From JAPPKS01 sp963667895 (GTDB lineage: Bacteria > Poribacteria > WGA-4E > PCPOR2b), in contig OZ245030.1 in NCBI GenBank assembly GCA_965223985.1, positions 1,116,001 to 1,180,000 of the forward strand: a stretch of 64,000 nucleotides of DNA, read 5' to 3'. Below, in pieces: positions 1 to 8,525 of this stretch. The notes under the pieces were generated by a model. It was not told where the DNA came from. It worked only from the letters and a program-made list of their open reading frames with translations, and searched no databases. Position numbers and translations under genes: made by a program. How positions within the stretch are numbered: the first letter of the stretch is position 1; each line of letters begins with the position of its first letter.

Positions 1-726
1 TCTCCGCTCCCAACCTTCAAAGCATTCTCGCGCGGCGGGTGAAAGCGACTTTGTGAATCCCAAATCTGTATAGTGCGTGAAAATAGAATGCCCTCCATGC
101 AGTGTACGTCGTAGTTTCGTGCTATAGTTGCTGCCCCAGTGCAGCAAGAAGTTGCTATACACAACCCCATCGCCTGCATTGAGATCTACGGGGATACTAT
201 CCGGCAATGGTACTTGTGCATTACTAAGTAACTGCTGGTTCTCCGTGTCCGTATTTAGGCGGCGATGACTGCCGGGCACCACCCAAAAAACGTCATCATC
301 GTAGAGCGGGATGTTCCACTGAAGATACCTGGGCATATTTTCTAGCATGTCCATCTGGAGCGCCTGTAGTGGCGCCATATCAATGGGGTGGACATCTCGG
401 TGCCAGTTAGAGGGCCCGTGGTCATGGGTCGGACTACACATCATCCACATTCCCGATACCCCCGCTTCTGGCAGGCACAGCAGTTGTTGGCTGACACCTA
501 AAGTGTTTTCGTGCAACCAGATTTCAACTGTATTCGAAGTGGCTTCGTCAACTAAGCTATTCGCCGCGAGCCTCGGCTGAGCACTCGTCGCTAACCAAGA
601 TTGACCGCCCTGACGTTCCACCAGGGTTTCATAATATTCGCGCAGGTCGTCCAACTGCTCGCAAGGAATACACTCCCGGATAACAATGTAGCCATCGTCA
701 ATTAATTGTTGTGGATTAACCTTCAT
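1..726 (-). CDS. Phytanoyl-CoA dioxygenase (PhyH) family protein, 3' end outside the window
   Basis: The frame is open from the ATG at 726 to base 1, giving 242 codons, so the C-terminus lies outside the window. The start is preceded by AGGAG. The N-terminus reads LIDDGYIVIRECIP, the usual PhyH opening. The Fe(II)-binding HxD motif is HRD in NWHRDVHP, and a distal His sits in LLHWGSNYS, followed by arginines that could bind 2-oxoglutarate. The expected role is a non-haem iron/2-oxoglutarate oxygenase; the substrate cannot be told from sequence. It lies 35 bases downstream of another PhyH gene on the same strand, so the two are probably co-transcribed and related by duplication. Confidence 0.85.
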   Translation of the reverse strand, partial: MKVNPQQLIDDGYIVIRECIPCEQLDDLREYYETLVERQGGQSWLATSAQPRLAANSLVDEATSNTVEIWLHENTLGVSQQLLCLPEAGVSGMWMMCSPTHDHGPSNWHRDVHPIDMAPLQALQMDMLENMPRYLQWNIPLYDDDVFWVVPGSHRRLNTDTENQQLLSNAQVPLPDSIPVDLNAGDGVVYSNFLLHWGSNYSTKLRRTLHGGHSIFTHYTDLGFTKSLSPAARECFEGWERR

Positions 727-761
727 TTTTACTCCTGGTGCAGTCTTTAGTCTCTCTGAAC

Positions 762-1454
762 TCACCGTTCAACGGAACGTACCAGCAACTCCTGTAAACG
801 AGGTGATAATTGGTCATGGATTTCACGCTTCACCAGCGGCCAAGTTTCTTTCGGGCGGTCGATAAACCAGGGAATGTAGCCGGTATTCATAGCCATTCGA
901 TGCTGGTCATGGGTGGTATTAGCGCCACTCCGATGCCAGAGGTTGTTGTGGAAGACAAGTAAAGATCCCTTTTTACCAACTACAGGTATCTCCTGTGGAT
1001 ACGTTCGATCCGGCACTGGTGCCCGTCTTGTATGGTGACTGAAAGGCACTACGCGGGTAGCACCGTTCTCCACCGTGAAATCCGTAAGCATCCAGAAAAT
1101 TTGAATCAGTGTCGGCGATTTGGGCCATGGCTTCTGCATGTTCCCTAGCGGCCAATCCGCATGCAGTCCTCCGGCACCCGCTCCGGGTTTGCACCACTTC
1201 ATGCAGACATTTGGCAAGACGAAACCCTCGCCGAGAATGCACTCCGCAAGTTCAAGCAAGAGGGGATGAATACACAACGGTGCGAGTTCGGGGATATAGT
1301 TGAGCGCACCCTCCAGGTTGATATATCCCTCGTTGTGGTCCATGAAGGGGCGAGCCAGTGCATCAAGACGCTCGGCTTCACGCGGTTCCAATTGATATTC
1401 CAGCACACAATAGCCTTCATCCTCTATCCGAATTTTGGCTTCTTTCAAATCCAT
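762..1454 (-). CDS. Phytanoyl-CoA dioxygenase (PhyH) family protein
   Basis: A 230-residue protein if it starts at the ATG at 1454; an in-frame start at 1514 would add 20 residues that do not resemble the family. The opening RIEDEGYCVLEYQL is typical of PhyH proteins. The iron site is visible as HAD in GGLHADWPLG, with the distal His in NLWHRSGANTT and a following Arg in DQHRMAM as the likely 2-oxoglutarate ligand. The complete 2-His-1-carboxylate set suggests an active Fe(II)/2-oxoglutarate-dependent oxygenase, with unknown substrate. It is the upstream gene of a pair with the partial PhyH gene at 1-726. Confidence 0.85.
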   Translation of the reverse strand: MDLKEAKIRIEDEGYCVLEYQLEPREAERLDALARPFMDHNEGYINLEGALNYIPELAPLCIHPLLLELAECILGEGFVLPNVCMKWCKPGAGAGGLHADWPLGNMQKPWPKSPTLIQIFWMLTDFTVENGATRVVPFSHHTRRAPVPDRTYPQEIPVVGKKGSLLVFHNNLWHRSGANTTHDQHRMAMNTGYIPWFIDRPKETWPLVKREIHDQLSPRLQELLVRSVER

Positions 1455-2052
1455 GAGGCTTTCCCGCAGAAAAAGGACGCTGCATTGCCGTTGAAATTGC
1501 GTCAAAAATTGCATCTGCAGCCAGGATTAGTTTATCACCAACCTCAACAATTATCTACCAAAATTTATGTCTTCCAACTTAAATCGTGTTTAGGCGCGCT
1601 GCGGTTACCTAATGCCGACGAAGAACAACTCAATCGGAGTAAGCCTTATAAAGATGATTGTAGCTAAACAACGTTAGTTCGACGTAAAAAGTGAATGTTG
1701 GTGCTAATAATGACGACGTGGGAGCGTAGAAGCGGGGAAATCCACACACTCGCCCCCTTATAGATCGACCTGTGGTCCACATCCTTATATCGCACTCACG
1801 TTAAATATGAGTTCTGATGGCAATAGGGCGGCGAAAATTCTACGTCCGTGTATACTCTCTGACGCATTTCAAAGAGACTAGGTATGTCTGATACGGATGG
1901 CGGGCGGGAAGTTCCGGAAGGGCATGACCTTGTATCAAGTGTCCAAGGAGTGGATGGATAGTGCTGTATCGAGTGGTAGTAAAGAAATGAGGATCGTCGT
2001 AAGTATGAAGGTTCGCTCCTGATACGAAAGAGAATCCAACGACTGCGACAGC
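1455..2052. other. Intergenic stretch without a recognisable gene
   Basis: About 600 bases between a PhyH gene and a LamG gene, both on the minus strand. Short frames exist on both strands; one plus-strand frame near 1895-2020 reads roughly 40 codons from MAGGKFRKGMTLYQVSK. None has a convincing ribosome binding site or family signature. The upstream region of the PhyH gene (promoter) must lie here, but no clear -35/-10 pair was identified. Confidence 0.4.
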
Positions 2053-2847
2053 CTATCGCATGTAGGCCTTCACGGCGCCCCACGAGGCTGCAAGCGTCCT
2101 CGCCGGCGAGACTGCCAAGAACCTGCGGAGGTTCCCCAGTTGCGCGATTTCCTCGTCCGACAGCCCCCGCCCCCAGAGCGCGACCTCGTCAATCATGCCG
2201 TCGAGGTACGTCTTATTGCCCAAAACGCCGGCAATCCCTTGGGACATCCCGATCCGGATCGGCTCTTTAGGAAAGAGCGCGTAGGGCGCCTTGAGCCGCT
2301 TTGGCTCCGCGAGTACGGGTTGGAAATCCACGTAGGCCTGAATCGTATCTCCATTGAGTACCTCCGCCACGTGCATCCATCGGCGTTCGTAGTCCTCGTC
2401 TGAAAAGAACGCTCCCTCGCCTCTCTCCGCACCCGTGTTGCCGCCCCATCCCATCCGCCCGACTTGGTTCTCAGCCGCAAAACTGATGCGAAACAAGTAG
2501 CGCGGTCCCCCCTCGATCCTCTCCCCCTTCCATATGCCCGCACTGCGGCCGGTATCCCGCACGTACACCCATGCACAGATGGTCATTTCATGTTCGAGGG
2601 GCTTGAGAGAGTTACTATGTGGCACTTCGACGTAGGAAAAGAGTCCGTCGAGGTCCGCAGCTTTACCGATTTTGCCTTCCGCGAACTGCACACCGCCGTG
2701 CAAAATCCCATCGTTGCGGCCGTAAAGGTCGCGCGCTGTTCCGCCATCGAACGTCCAGACGGAGATGATGCCATCGGCCACGGCGCCGAACGTCGGGTTG
2801 ACCACCACAACCAAGATGAAAATGATGAGAGATTGGTTGAATCGCAC
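2053..2847 (-). CDS. Secreted LamG/concanavalin A-like domain protein
   Basis: A 264-residue protein with a GTG start at 2847 chosen because AAGGAGG lies just upstream. Residues 1-21 form a signal peptide (hydrophobic IIFILVVVV then FGA). The rest is one LamG jelly-roll: GIISVWTFDGG, DLYGRNDGILHGG, IGKAADLDGLFSYVEVP, MTICAWVYV and YLDGMIDEVALWGRGLSDEEI are the standard strands. Such domains bind carbohydrate or protein ligands outside the cell. The C-terminus carries FLAVSPARTLAASWGAVK, closely matched in the next gene upstream (2927-3748), which is its paralogue. The ligand is unknown. Confidence 0.85.
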   Translation of the reverse strand: MRFNQSLIIFILVVVVNPTFGAVADGIISVWTFDGGTARDLYGRNDGILHGGVQFAEGKIGKAADLDGLFSYVEVPHSNSLKPLEHEMTICAWVYVRDTGRSAGIWKGERIEGGPRYLFRISFAAENQVGRMGWGGNTGAERGEGAFFSDEDYERRWMHVAEVLNGDTIQAYVDFQPVLAEPKRLKAPYALFPKEPIRIGMSQGIAGVLGNKTYLDGMIDEVALWGRGLSDEEIAQLGNLRRFLAVSPARTLAASWGAVKAYMR

Positions 2848-2926
2848 CTACATCCTCCTTCCAAGCTAGCTGTCCGCTACGAGGAGTCAATTACTCAGGT
2901 AACTGGCTCGACGCGGCATTCACAGT

Positions 2927-3748
2927 TCAGTGCGAACTGCGCTTGAGAGTTGCCCATAGGGTTGCGAGATTCCCCGCCGGCGAAACCGCGAGCGTTTGTC
3001 TTAGGCCGTCCTCCATCAAGGTGACGATATCCTTCTCTGCCAGCGCAATGTCCAGTATGATGACTTCATCAATGAGGCCGTTGAAGAAGAAGCCGCCATC
3101 CACCTTATCGTACCCGATGAAAACGTCGGAGTCGTTCTGGTGAATCCCTCCCTCACCGGCTATGAACGGCGGAGCCTGACCTGCGAGGGAGCCGTCGACG
3201 TAGATTATCATCTCCTCGCCGTCGAAGGTGCCAGCTAAATGATGCCACTCCATGTCGACTATCTCTTCAATCGACTCCATCACCGTCCGGTTACCCGTCG
3301 TCCCATCGTGCGAGACCTCCATCTGGAATTTGTTCTCCCAGAACGCCAGGTAGTAGGTCCTCGACTGCACCGTGTCCATTCGTCCCACGATCATGTAGCC
3401 CGGAGACTCCCCGGCATCGTGACGCTGGATCCAGGCTGCAATCGTAATCTGCGTGTCTGGATTCAGCTTGTCTCCGGCACTGCTTGGTATTTGCACAGTA
3501 TCGTCCACGCCATCGAACAAGAGCCCCGACCCAAACTTGCCGGCGTCCCACTTGGCGCCGTTCAGGAGCTTGCCGTCATTGCCGTCGCCGGACACGTCCT
3601 TAGCCACATTCCCTTCATTCTCGTCCAGCAGCCAAGCACCAACGACATGCGCTGTGTCGATCTCGGCGCCGCTTCTAGCGACGAAGGTCACAGCAATCAT
3701 GAGCGAACAAACGCTTCCCAACACAAATCGATCGTATACTTTTCTCAC
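2927..3748 (-). CDS. Secreted LamG/concanavalin A-like domain protein
   Basis: A 273-residue paralogue of the neighbouring LamG protein. The GTG start at 3748 is supported by GGAGGAA six bases upstream. A signal peptide spans about residues 1-28, ending RSGA. The LamG fold is seen from VGAWLLDENEG through GDGNDGKLLNGAKW, LLFDGVDDTVQIP, ITIAAWIQ, EWHHLAGTFDGEEMIIYVDG and FFNGLIDEVIILDIALAEKDI. The tail TLAVSPAGNLATLWATLK matches that of the gene at 2053-2847, so the conserved C-terminal segment is probably functional (anchoring or sorting). The two genes are 79 bases apart and likely form a transcription unit. Confidence 0.85.
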   Translation of the reverse strand: MRKVYDRFVLGSVCSLMIAVTFVARSGAEIDTAHVVGAWLLDENEGNVAKDVSGDGNDGKLLNGAKWDAGKFGSGLLFDGVDDTVQIPSSAGDKLNPDTQITIAAWIQRHDAGESPGYMIVGRMDTVQSRTYYLAFWENKFQMEVSHDGTTGNRTVMESIEEIVDMEWHHLAGTFDGEEMIIYVDGSLAGQAPPFIAGEGGIHQNDSDVFIGYDKVDGGFFFNGLIDEVIILDIALAEKDIVTLMEDGLRQTLAVSPAGNLATLWATLKRSSH

Positions 3749-3989
3749 TGTTGTTCCTCCTTAGTCTTACAAATTCAGACTTACAGATTACGAACTTTGA
3801 GTCTCGTTACTTGAGTGATTCGGCGTGCGAGTATCCAGATCAGACCGTAGACGCAACCATCTTCTTTACGACAGATGAAATCAATGCTACTTTAAATTCA
3901 CTCTTTTCATTTGGATCCCTCCTCTCAAGGTTGTCGTGGCAACGTATCGGTTGTAAGGAGCAACATTCAGATGTATCAGTCGATAGGAC

Positions 3990-4826
3990 TTACAGATTGA
4001 ATTCTCGCAGCGAACGCAGGAAGTCCGCGCTTACATGAGCCGCTTCCGCCGGCGTCATGATTTCAGCGAGCGCTTGGTGAACAGTGACGTATCCGCCATA
4101 GCCCACTGCCTCCAGTGCGTCAAAGACCTCACGCCAATCCACCCCGCGAGGGTCATGAAGAGGTATGTGGTCAAAACGGTACAACCCACGCACCCATGTT
4201 TCGATGTGCTCTTTACCTTCGGGGTTGTCCAGATAATTCTGGAGGTAGACGTTGAACAGATAAGGTCTAAAGGCGTTGAGCGCCTCCATTCCGTATGATT
4301 CACCGCACATCTTGAGGTTTGCAGGTTCATAAATAATCCCAAAATTTGGCCGGTTCACGCGCCGCAGCACATCCAGCGAGCCTTCAATCGTCTCGAATAG
4401 GCTCGCAACGTGGCATTGATGGGCGAGGCGCATACCGCGTTCTGCAGCTTCATCGGACGCTCGCTGTGCCCAAGAGATGTCCTCTCCTTTCTTCATGCAA
4501 ATCCGCAGCAGGTCACACGCGAACGCTTCAGCGAGATCGAGGTAGGGAGTGATGTTCCGTAGGACACCAGGTCCGCGCTCAAGATTCTCCGGGATAGCGA
4601 AGTCACCGGTCACCATTGAAACCTTAAGCCCTAGTTGGTCGAGCGTCTGCCGCACCGCTGTGACGCGTTTTTTTGGCGACTGTATGCCAGCTACAGACGC
4701 CCGCATGCAGATTGCACGATAGCCGTTGTCCTTTGCCAGTTGTGCTACATCCTCAAATGGCGTAGTGGCTTTCGTTTTGTCATAGAACGATTCTGCAATC
4801 CGTGAGGAGAGTGACAGTTTTATCAT
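3990..4826 (-). CDS. Sugar phosphate isomerase/epimerase-like TIM-barrel protein
   Basis: A 278-residue protein starting at the ATG at 4826, with GAGGAG nine bases upstream; an in-frame start at 4889 lacks such a site. It begins MIKLSLSSRIAES and shows the pattern of the xylose isomerase-like TIM barrel (AP endonuclease 2 superfamily): DVAQLAKDNGYRAICMRAS, HQCHVASLFETIEGSLDVL, FGIIYEPANLKMCGE and GYGGYVTVHQAL. These correspond to barrel strands with metal-binding acidic and His positions. Members are isomerases or epimerases of sugars, often paired with Gfo/Idh/MocA dehydrogenases. None is adjacent here, so the substrate is open. Confidence 0.75.
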   Translation of the reverse strand: MIKLSLSSRIAESFYDKTKATTPFEDVAQLAKDNGYRAICMRASVAGIQSPKKRVTAVRQTLDQLGLKVSMVTGDFAIPENLERGPGVLRNITPYLDLAEAFACDLLRICMKKGEDISWAQRASDEAAERGMRLAHQCHVASLFETIEGSLDVLRRVNRPNFGIIYEPANLKMCGESYGMEALNAFRPYLFNVYLQNYLDNPEGKEHIETWVRGLYRFDHIPLHDPRGVDWREVFDALEAVGYGGYVTVHQALAEIMTPAEAAHVSADFLRSLREFNL

Positions 4827-4993
4827 GGTGTGATGCTCCTCGTCAGCTTTGTTATACTCGAAAGGCTGTGCGTAAGTCACTTTCCGCATTCTGAATTTCT
4901 GTCAAGTCAACTAGTATTTTCTAATAGCAAGCAACGCGCTTTCATTAGCATCCTAATTCAGTCATCAGTTCCCGTCAATGAAAACACGTACTT

Positions 4994-5555
4994 TCATTCA
5001 GTTTGAGTAGCTTGACAGCAAATCTCCAAGATGCTATTATCTAAGTATCTCGTATGGAATACGCCAATTCGCCTAGGGAGTAATGAAACCCGCCACACTC
5101 CGAAGGACATAATAATGACCATCCAGCCGGGCATCGGCGGCAACGACCATCTCGGAGACCAGAACACCGAAAAGCCAGAGCACATAAGCGAATCCAAATA
5201 TTATCCAAATCCATGCAACTGTTTTCATCACGCGACTTTGCCAGCCACTTGTTGTGAAGTAAAATGCGATGTGATTGAATAGGAGCATCAACGGAGCCAC
5301 TAGACACACGTACTTATATTGGTCAGATGAAGGATCTTGCCAAATCAACACCAGAATCACACTGAAGGCGAGCAGGCAGAGAATAAACCCCAGAAAACGA
5401 TATTTCCGGAAAGGACTCAGGACGGACAAAGCTCGGCTCATTGACGCTTCTTCCTCTTTACTGGTAATCTCTTTAACCGCCTGACCTTGCCGTTCATGTT
5501 GGTCTTCAATCTTCGCTTCCAGTTCCTGTTTTTCAGCGTCGGTAAATTGCCTCAT
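4994..5555 (-). pseudogene. Small membrane protein, frameshifted copy of the neighbouring paralogue
   Basis: The gene starts at the ATG at 5555 (AAGGAGGT eight bases upstream) with MRQFTDAEKQELEAKIEDQ, a charged N-terminal helix followed by membrane segments. As written it runs to a stop at 5073. Near 5150, however, the frame moves away from that of the paralogue at 5750-6226. In the adjacent frame the homology resumes: WSLPPMPGWMVIIMSFGVWRVSLL here against LSLPLMAVWVVMIIFMGVYRVSIW there. That frame ends at 4994. One extra base in the CCGAGATGG region explains this. The restored product would have about 186 residues and perhaps four TM helices. The function is unknown, and a sequencing error is possible. 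Confidence 0.7.
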
Positions 5556-5749
5556 GTGAGATGACCTCCTTTGACACTGTGGAGAACCGTTGACCACTTG
5601 TGGAAAATATTGTCGTCCTTCCTCCGACGTAACGGTTGGTTAGGCAACGAACACAATCCATAACACCAAGCGATGTAAGGGCAACTATTCCCTTCTTAAT
5701 CCACACAGCTGTGCTGATTACGACTCCTATTTCAACCATCGCCATCAAT

Positions 5750-6226
5750 TCAATTGTAACGGCAGTTTTTGCCGAAAATCGGGCGCCAAATTGAAACCCG
5801 ATAAACTCCCATGAATATAATCATAACCACCCAGACTGCCATTAATGGAAGCGACAACTCAGCAAGAACCCAAAGCCCGTAAGCTAACATGAACACGAAC
5901 CAAATCTGTGCAACCGTTTTCATCACGCGTCTTTGCCAACCTGTTTTCGTGAAGTAAACTGCGATGCAATCAAATAGCGCCCACACCACGAACATTAGAC
6001 CGCCAAATTGATCGAACCCGAAATTCCGCCGGTCGAACAGGATAAACGCGTTGAAAGCAAGCAGACAGAGCACAAACCCCAAGTATACATATTTCACTGA
6101 GGTTGACTTCTTTTTGGACCCTTCCTGGTTTCGAACAAGTTCTTTGGCTAACTGAATTTGCCGTTCGTGTTCGTCTTTAATCTTCGCTTCCAGTTGCTTT
6201 ATTTCAGCGTCGGTAAATTGCCTCAT
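5750..6226 (-). CDS. Small multi-pass membrane protein of unknown function
   Basis: A 158-residue protein, start chosen at the ATG at 6226 because the sequence from MRQFTDAEIKQLEAKIKDEHERQ matches the start of the paralogue at 4994-5555. The upstream GTGGGGTCGTC is a weaker version of that gene's AAGGAGGT site. It has an N-terminal charged, probably coiled-coil helix (residues 1-40) and then about four hydrophobic helices (YVYLGFVLCLLAF, LMFVVWALFDCIAVYF, AQIWFVFMLAYGLWVLAEL, LMAVWVVMIIFMGVY). It resembles small 2TM/DUF-type bacterial membrane proteins. No catalytic motif is visible. Confidence 0.7.
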   Translation of the reverse strand: MRQFTDAEIKQLEAKIKDEHERQIQLAKELVRNQEGSKKKSTSVKYVYLGFVLCLLAFNAFILFDRRNFGFDQFGGLMFVVWALFDCIAVYFTKTGWQRRVMKTVAQIWFVFMLAYGLWVLAELSLPLMAVWVVMIIFMGVYRVSIWRPIFGKNCRYN

Positions 6227-6325
6227 GAGAGACGACCCCACAAGTTCCAGCATTGGTTTGAGTGTGATTGCCAAGCATCAATTTTCGGATGAACGCTTCG
6301 AGACATTCTCAGATTCAGACATATG

Positions 6326-7306
6326 CTAATCTGCCATATTAGTCGGATTCGTCGTTCCTATCGACCTGCCCATCAAAAAGAGATAACAGAACAACAATAC
6401 ACCGGTTGCGAATCCGAATCCGACCTTGACAGTTGGCGGCAAACTTGAAGGCGAGACAAAGCCCTCAATTACGCCGGCGATGACGAGCAGGACAACACAC
6501 CCCCCGATCAGCTTGACCGCAGTTTTCGCCGCATCGGTCAAAGCGCGTTTTCGGGTGAACAGCGTCGGACCAATCAGGGCGTAGCCCATTTTTAAGCCCG
6601 CACCGCCTGCGATAAAAATTGTCGTCAATTCGATATAACCGTGCGGCGATACAAACGTCCAAAGTGGAGGAGCGAGTCCATGGACGTGACATAGCCCCGC
6701 AATCGCGCCGATGTGTATACCGTTGAAGGCTAAAATATAAACTGTTCCGATCATAAACATGATGCCGCTAGCGAACGCCAAAAACGCGACCTTAATGTTA
6801 TTGGTCATGATGAAAGAGGCGGCGAGATTTCTCTGAAGCTCCGGGATGTTCGTCCACATCTCCTTCTCGTGAATCGTATCAACGATGGGTTGAGGCGCGA
6901 GTTTTTCCGCAAATTGAGGGTCCACCAATGCCGTCCAATATGTCGCCGCAAACCCAATAGTGAACAGCAAAAACGCCGCCGCGATGAAACGGAGGTTGCT
7001 GCGAAACAGCATTGGAAAATCAAAACCAAAGAAGTGGCGAATCGTGTTCCGTTTCAAGGGGGAGGTTTGGTAGATACCGGTATGGGCGCGGGAGGCGAGC
7101 GTGTTGAGGTATGGTACGCAGCGATCGTCTGGAAAATCGCGGCGGGCAACCGCCAAATCGGAGGTGATACGACGATACAGATATCCCAACCGACTGAGTT
7201 GCGTTGGAGAAGCGCTTCCGATGTGATGCCGTCGCGTACGGTTTAACAACTTCTCCAATTCTGACCAGATTGGCTGTTTTTTGTTAATAAATTCTTCTAA
7301 AGTCAT
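6326..7306 (-). CDS. SpoIIM/DUF95 family integral membrane protein
   Basis: A 326-residue protein with about six TM helices. It opens with a soluble helical part (EEFINKKQPIWSELEKLLNR, RLGYLYRRITSDLAVARRDFP), followed by FIAAAFLLFTIGFAATYW, IKVAFLAFASGIMFMIGTVY and FVSPHGYIELTTIFIAGGAGL. This arrangement is characteristic of the stage II sporulation M family (DUF95). The PHG-x-xE motif in the fourth helix region is a family hallmark. Outside sporulating bacteria these genes typically sit with RDD, MoxR and DUF58 genes. An RDD gene is divergently transcribed 107 bases away, and MoxR/DUF58 lie about 21 kb off. The biochemical role is not known. Confidence 0.85.
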   Translation of the reverse strand: MTLEEFINKKQPIWSELEKLLNRTRRHHIGSASPTQLSRLGYLYRRITSDLAVARRDFPDDRCVPYLNTLASRAHTGIYQTSPLKRNTIRHFFGFDFPMLFRSNLRFIAAAFLLFTIGFAATYWTALVDPQFAEKLAPQPIVDTIHEKEMWTNIPELQRNLAASFIMTNNIKVAFLAFASGIMFMIGTVYILAFNGIHIGAIAGLCHVHGLAPPLWTFVSPHGYIELTTIFIAGGAGLKMGYALIGPTLFTRKRALTDAAKTAVKLIGGCVVLLVIAGVIEGFVSPSSLPPTVKVGFGFATGVLLFCYLFLMGRSIGTTNPTNMAD

Positions 7307-7413
7307 CGGTTAAATGTTCGTCGGTTAGTTCATGCTGAAGGAAAGTGCAAATCACACCGTGCGGAGCATGATTGCGTGAAAGACTTGCTCTCAAAAACGT
7401 CACTGGGGGTCAA

Positions 7414-8181
7414 ATGACTACAAAAAGAGAGATAAACGAACATCTATCTATTGAAACACCTGAACAAGTTAAAATCAGCTATAGTATCGCGGGCATCGGT
7501 TCCCGTTTTTATGCCGCATTCGTTGATATCGCCCTGTTGATCCCGCTTATTTTTATTGGTGTCTATGTTACCAGACGCGCCCAGTTAGATCTAGACGAAA
7601 AATTTGGCAACTGGCTAGTGGCAATCACCGGGATAGCTATATTTGCGCTCTTCTGGGGCTACTACATGGTGTTTGAGATAACCACAAATGGGCAGTCACC
7701 GGGCAAGCGCGCGCTCGGCTTGCGGGTTATCAAAGCGCACGGATATCCAATTAACATCTCAGATTCCGCGATACGGAATTTGGTCCGGATAATTGATTTT
7801 CTTCCATTCTTCTACGGTGCCGGGCTAGTCGCTATGCTATTAAACAAAAACTGGCAGCGGCTGGGCGATTTAGCGGCTGGTACACTCGTTGTTAAAGAGG
7901 ACGCCGTGGCTTCTCCCAATCCAGTGCATCCCCCGACAGTCCAAAAGTCGACTTTTGTCTATGCGGACTGGATTCAACCAAAATTGGTTACGGACGTTGA
8001 GCTGGCGGCGATACGGGAGTATCTTTCACGTCGGGCGTCCCTTCCAATACTGCGCCGGTCGAAGCTAGCTTACGCCATCGGAGACCCTATCGCCCGAAAA
8101 ATGGGAGACCATAAACAGATTGATTACGAGGTATTCCTAGAGGAACTCTATGCCCTAAAGACAAACCCCCGTGGCGACTGA
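7414..8181 (+). CDS. RDD family membrane protein
   Basis: A 255-residue protein starting at the ATG at 7414, with GGGGG six bases upstream; an upstream in-frame ATG at 7372 is unsupported. The RDD signature is clear: GIGSRFYAAFVDIALLIPL, then TNGQSPGKRALGLRVIK, RNLVRIIDFLPFFYGAGLV and NKNWQRLGDLAAGTLVV. There are three TM helices and a soluble C-terminal helical extension of about 80 residues. RDD proteins are proposed transporters or accessory proteins of MoxR-type clusters. It is divergent from the SpoIIM-family gene, with which it normally forms a conserved pair. Confidence 0.85.
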   Translation: MTTKREINEHLSIETPEQVKISYSIAGIGSRFYAAFVDIALLIPLIFIGVYVTRRAQLDLDEKFGNWLVAITGIAIFALFWGYYMVFEITTNGQSPGKRALGLRVIKAHGYPINISDSAIRNLVRIIDFLPFFYGAGLVAMLLNKNWQRLGDLAAGTLVVKEDAVASPNPVHPPTVQKSTFVYADWIQPKLVTDVELAAIREYLSRRASLPILRRSKLAYAIGDPIARKMGDHKQIDYEVFLEELYALKTNPRGD

Positions 8182-8525
8182 TTGGAATCTGTCGCATCCA
8201 CGGTATAATTGTTGCGGCAGCTATTCTCAAGTAGAGAGAAGATCGTGGGCCCGACACACAAGGCGTTTTTCATCGCTTGGCACATCTTTTTAGCCAATAA
8301 TGCTTGTACATGCAGCGTCTCAACTTTCTCATCGACAAATCTGACAGTAACAAAATCTCCTATAACGTAAGGATTGATGCGTTGAAAACTCACTATGGCT
8401 AACCCAAATACGCTCCAATTCTTGGACGGACTATTCTCATCGAAAAAAATTCACCCGATGTAATAATTCGAGGGTAAGCGGTTACTATATAGGCAGTAAC
8501 AATCATCTCATTCGAGGGAACACCG
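8182..8525 (+). other. Intergenic region upstream of the sigma factor gene
   Basis: About 340 bases between the RDD gene and the sigma factor. An 81-codon frame on the minus strand (8148-8393) starts with GTG, overlaps the end of the RDD gene and shows no family resemblance. A TACTAT hexamer at 8483-8488 could be a -10 element, but no good -35 accompanies it. The string ATTCGAGGG occurs twice (near 8466 and 8510), just before the start codon. Confidence 0.35.

Noticed and set aside
1796..2083. 95-codon minus-strand frame ending in the gene-free interval
   Set aside because: Overlaps the well-supported end of the LamG gene and has an arginine/serine-rich composition typical of shadow frames.
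5533..5748. 71-codon minus-strand frame between the two paralogous membrane genes
   Set aside because: Overlaps the start of the downstream copy, has no ribosome binding site and no similarity to either copy.
8148..8393. 81-codon minus-strand frame between the RDD and sigma genes
   Set aside because: GTG start with poor ribosome binding site, overlaps the end of the RDD gene on the other strand, and no family resemblance.
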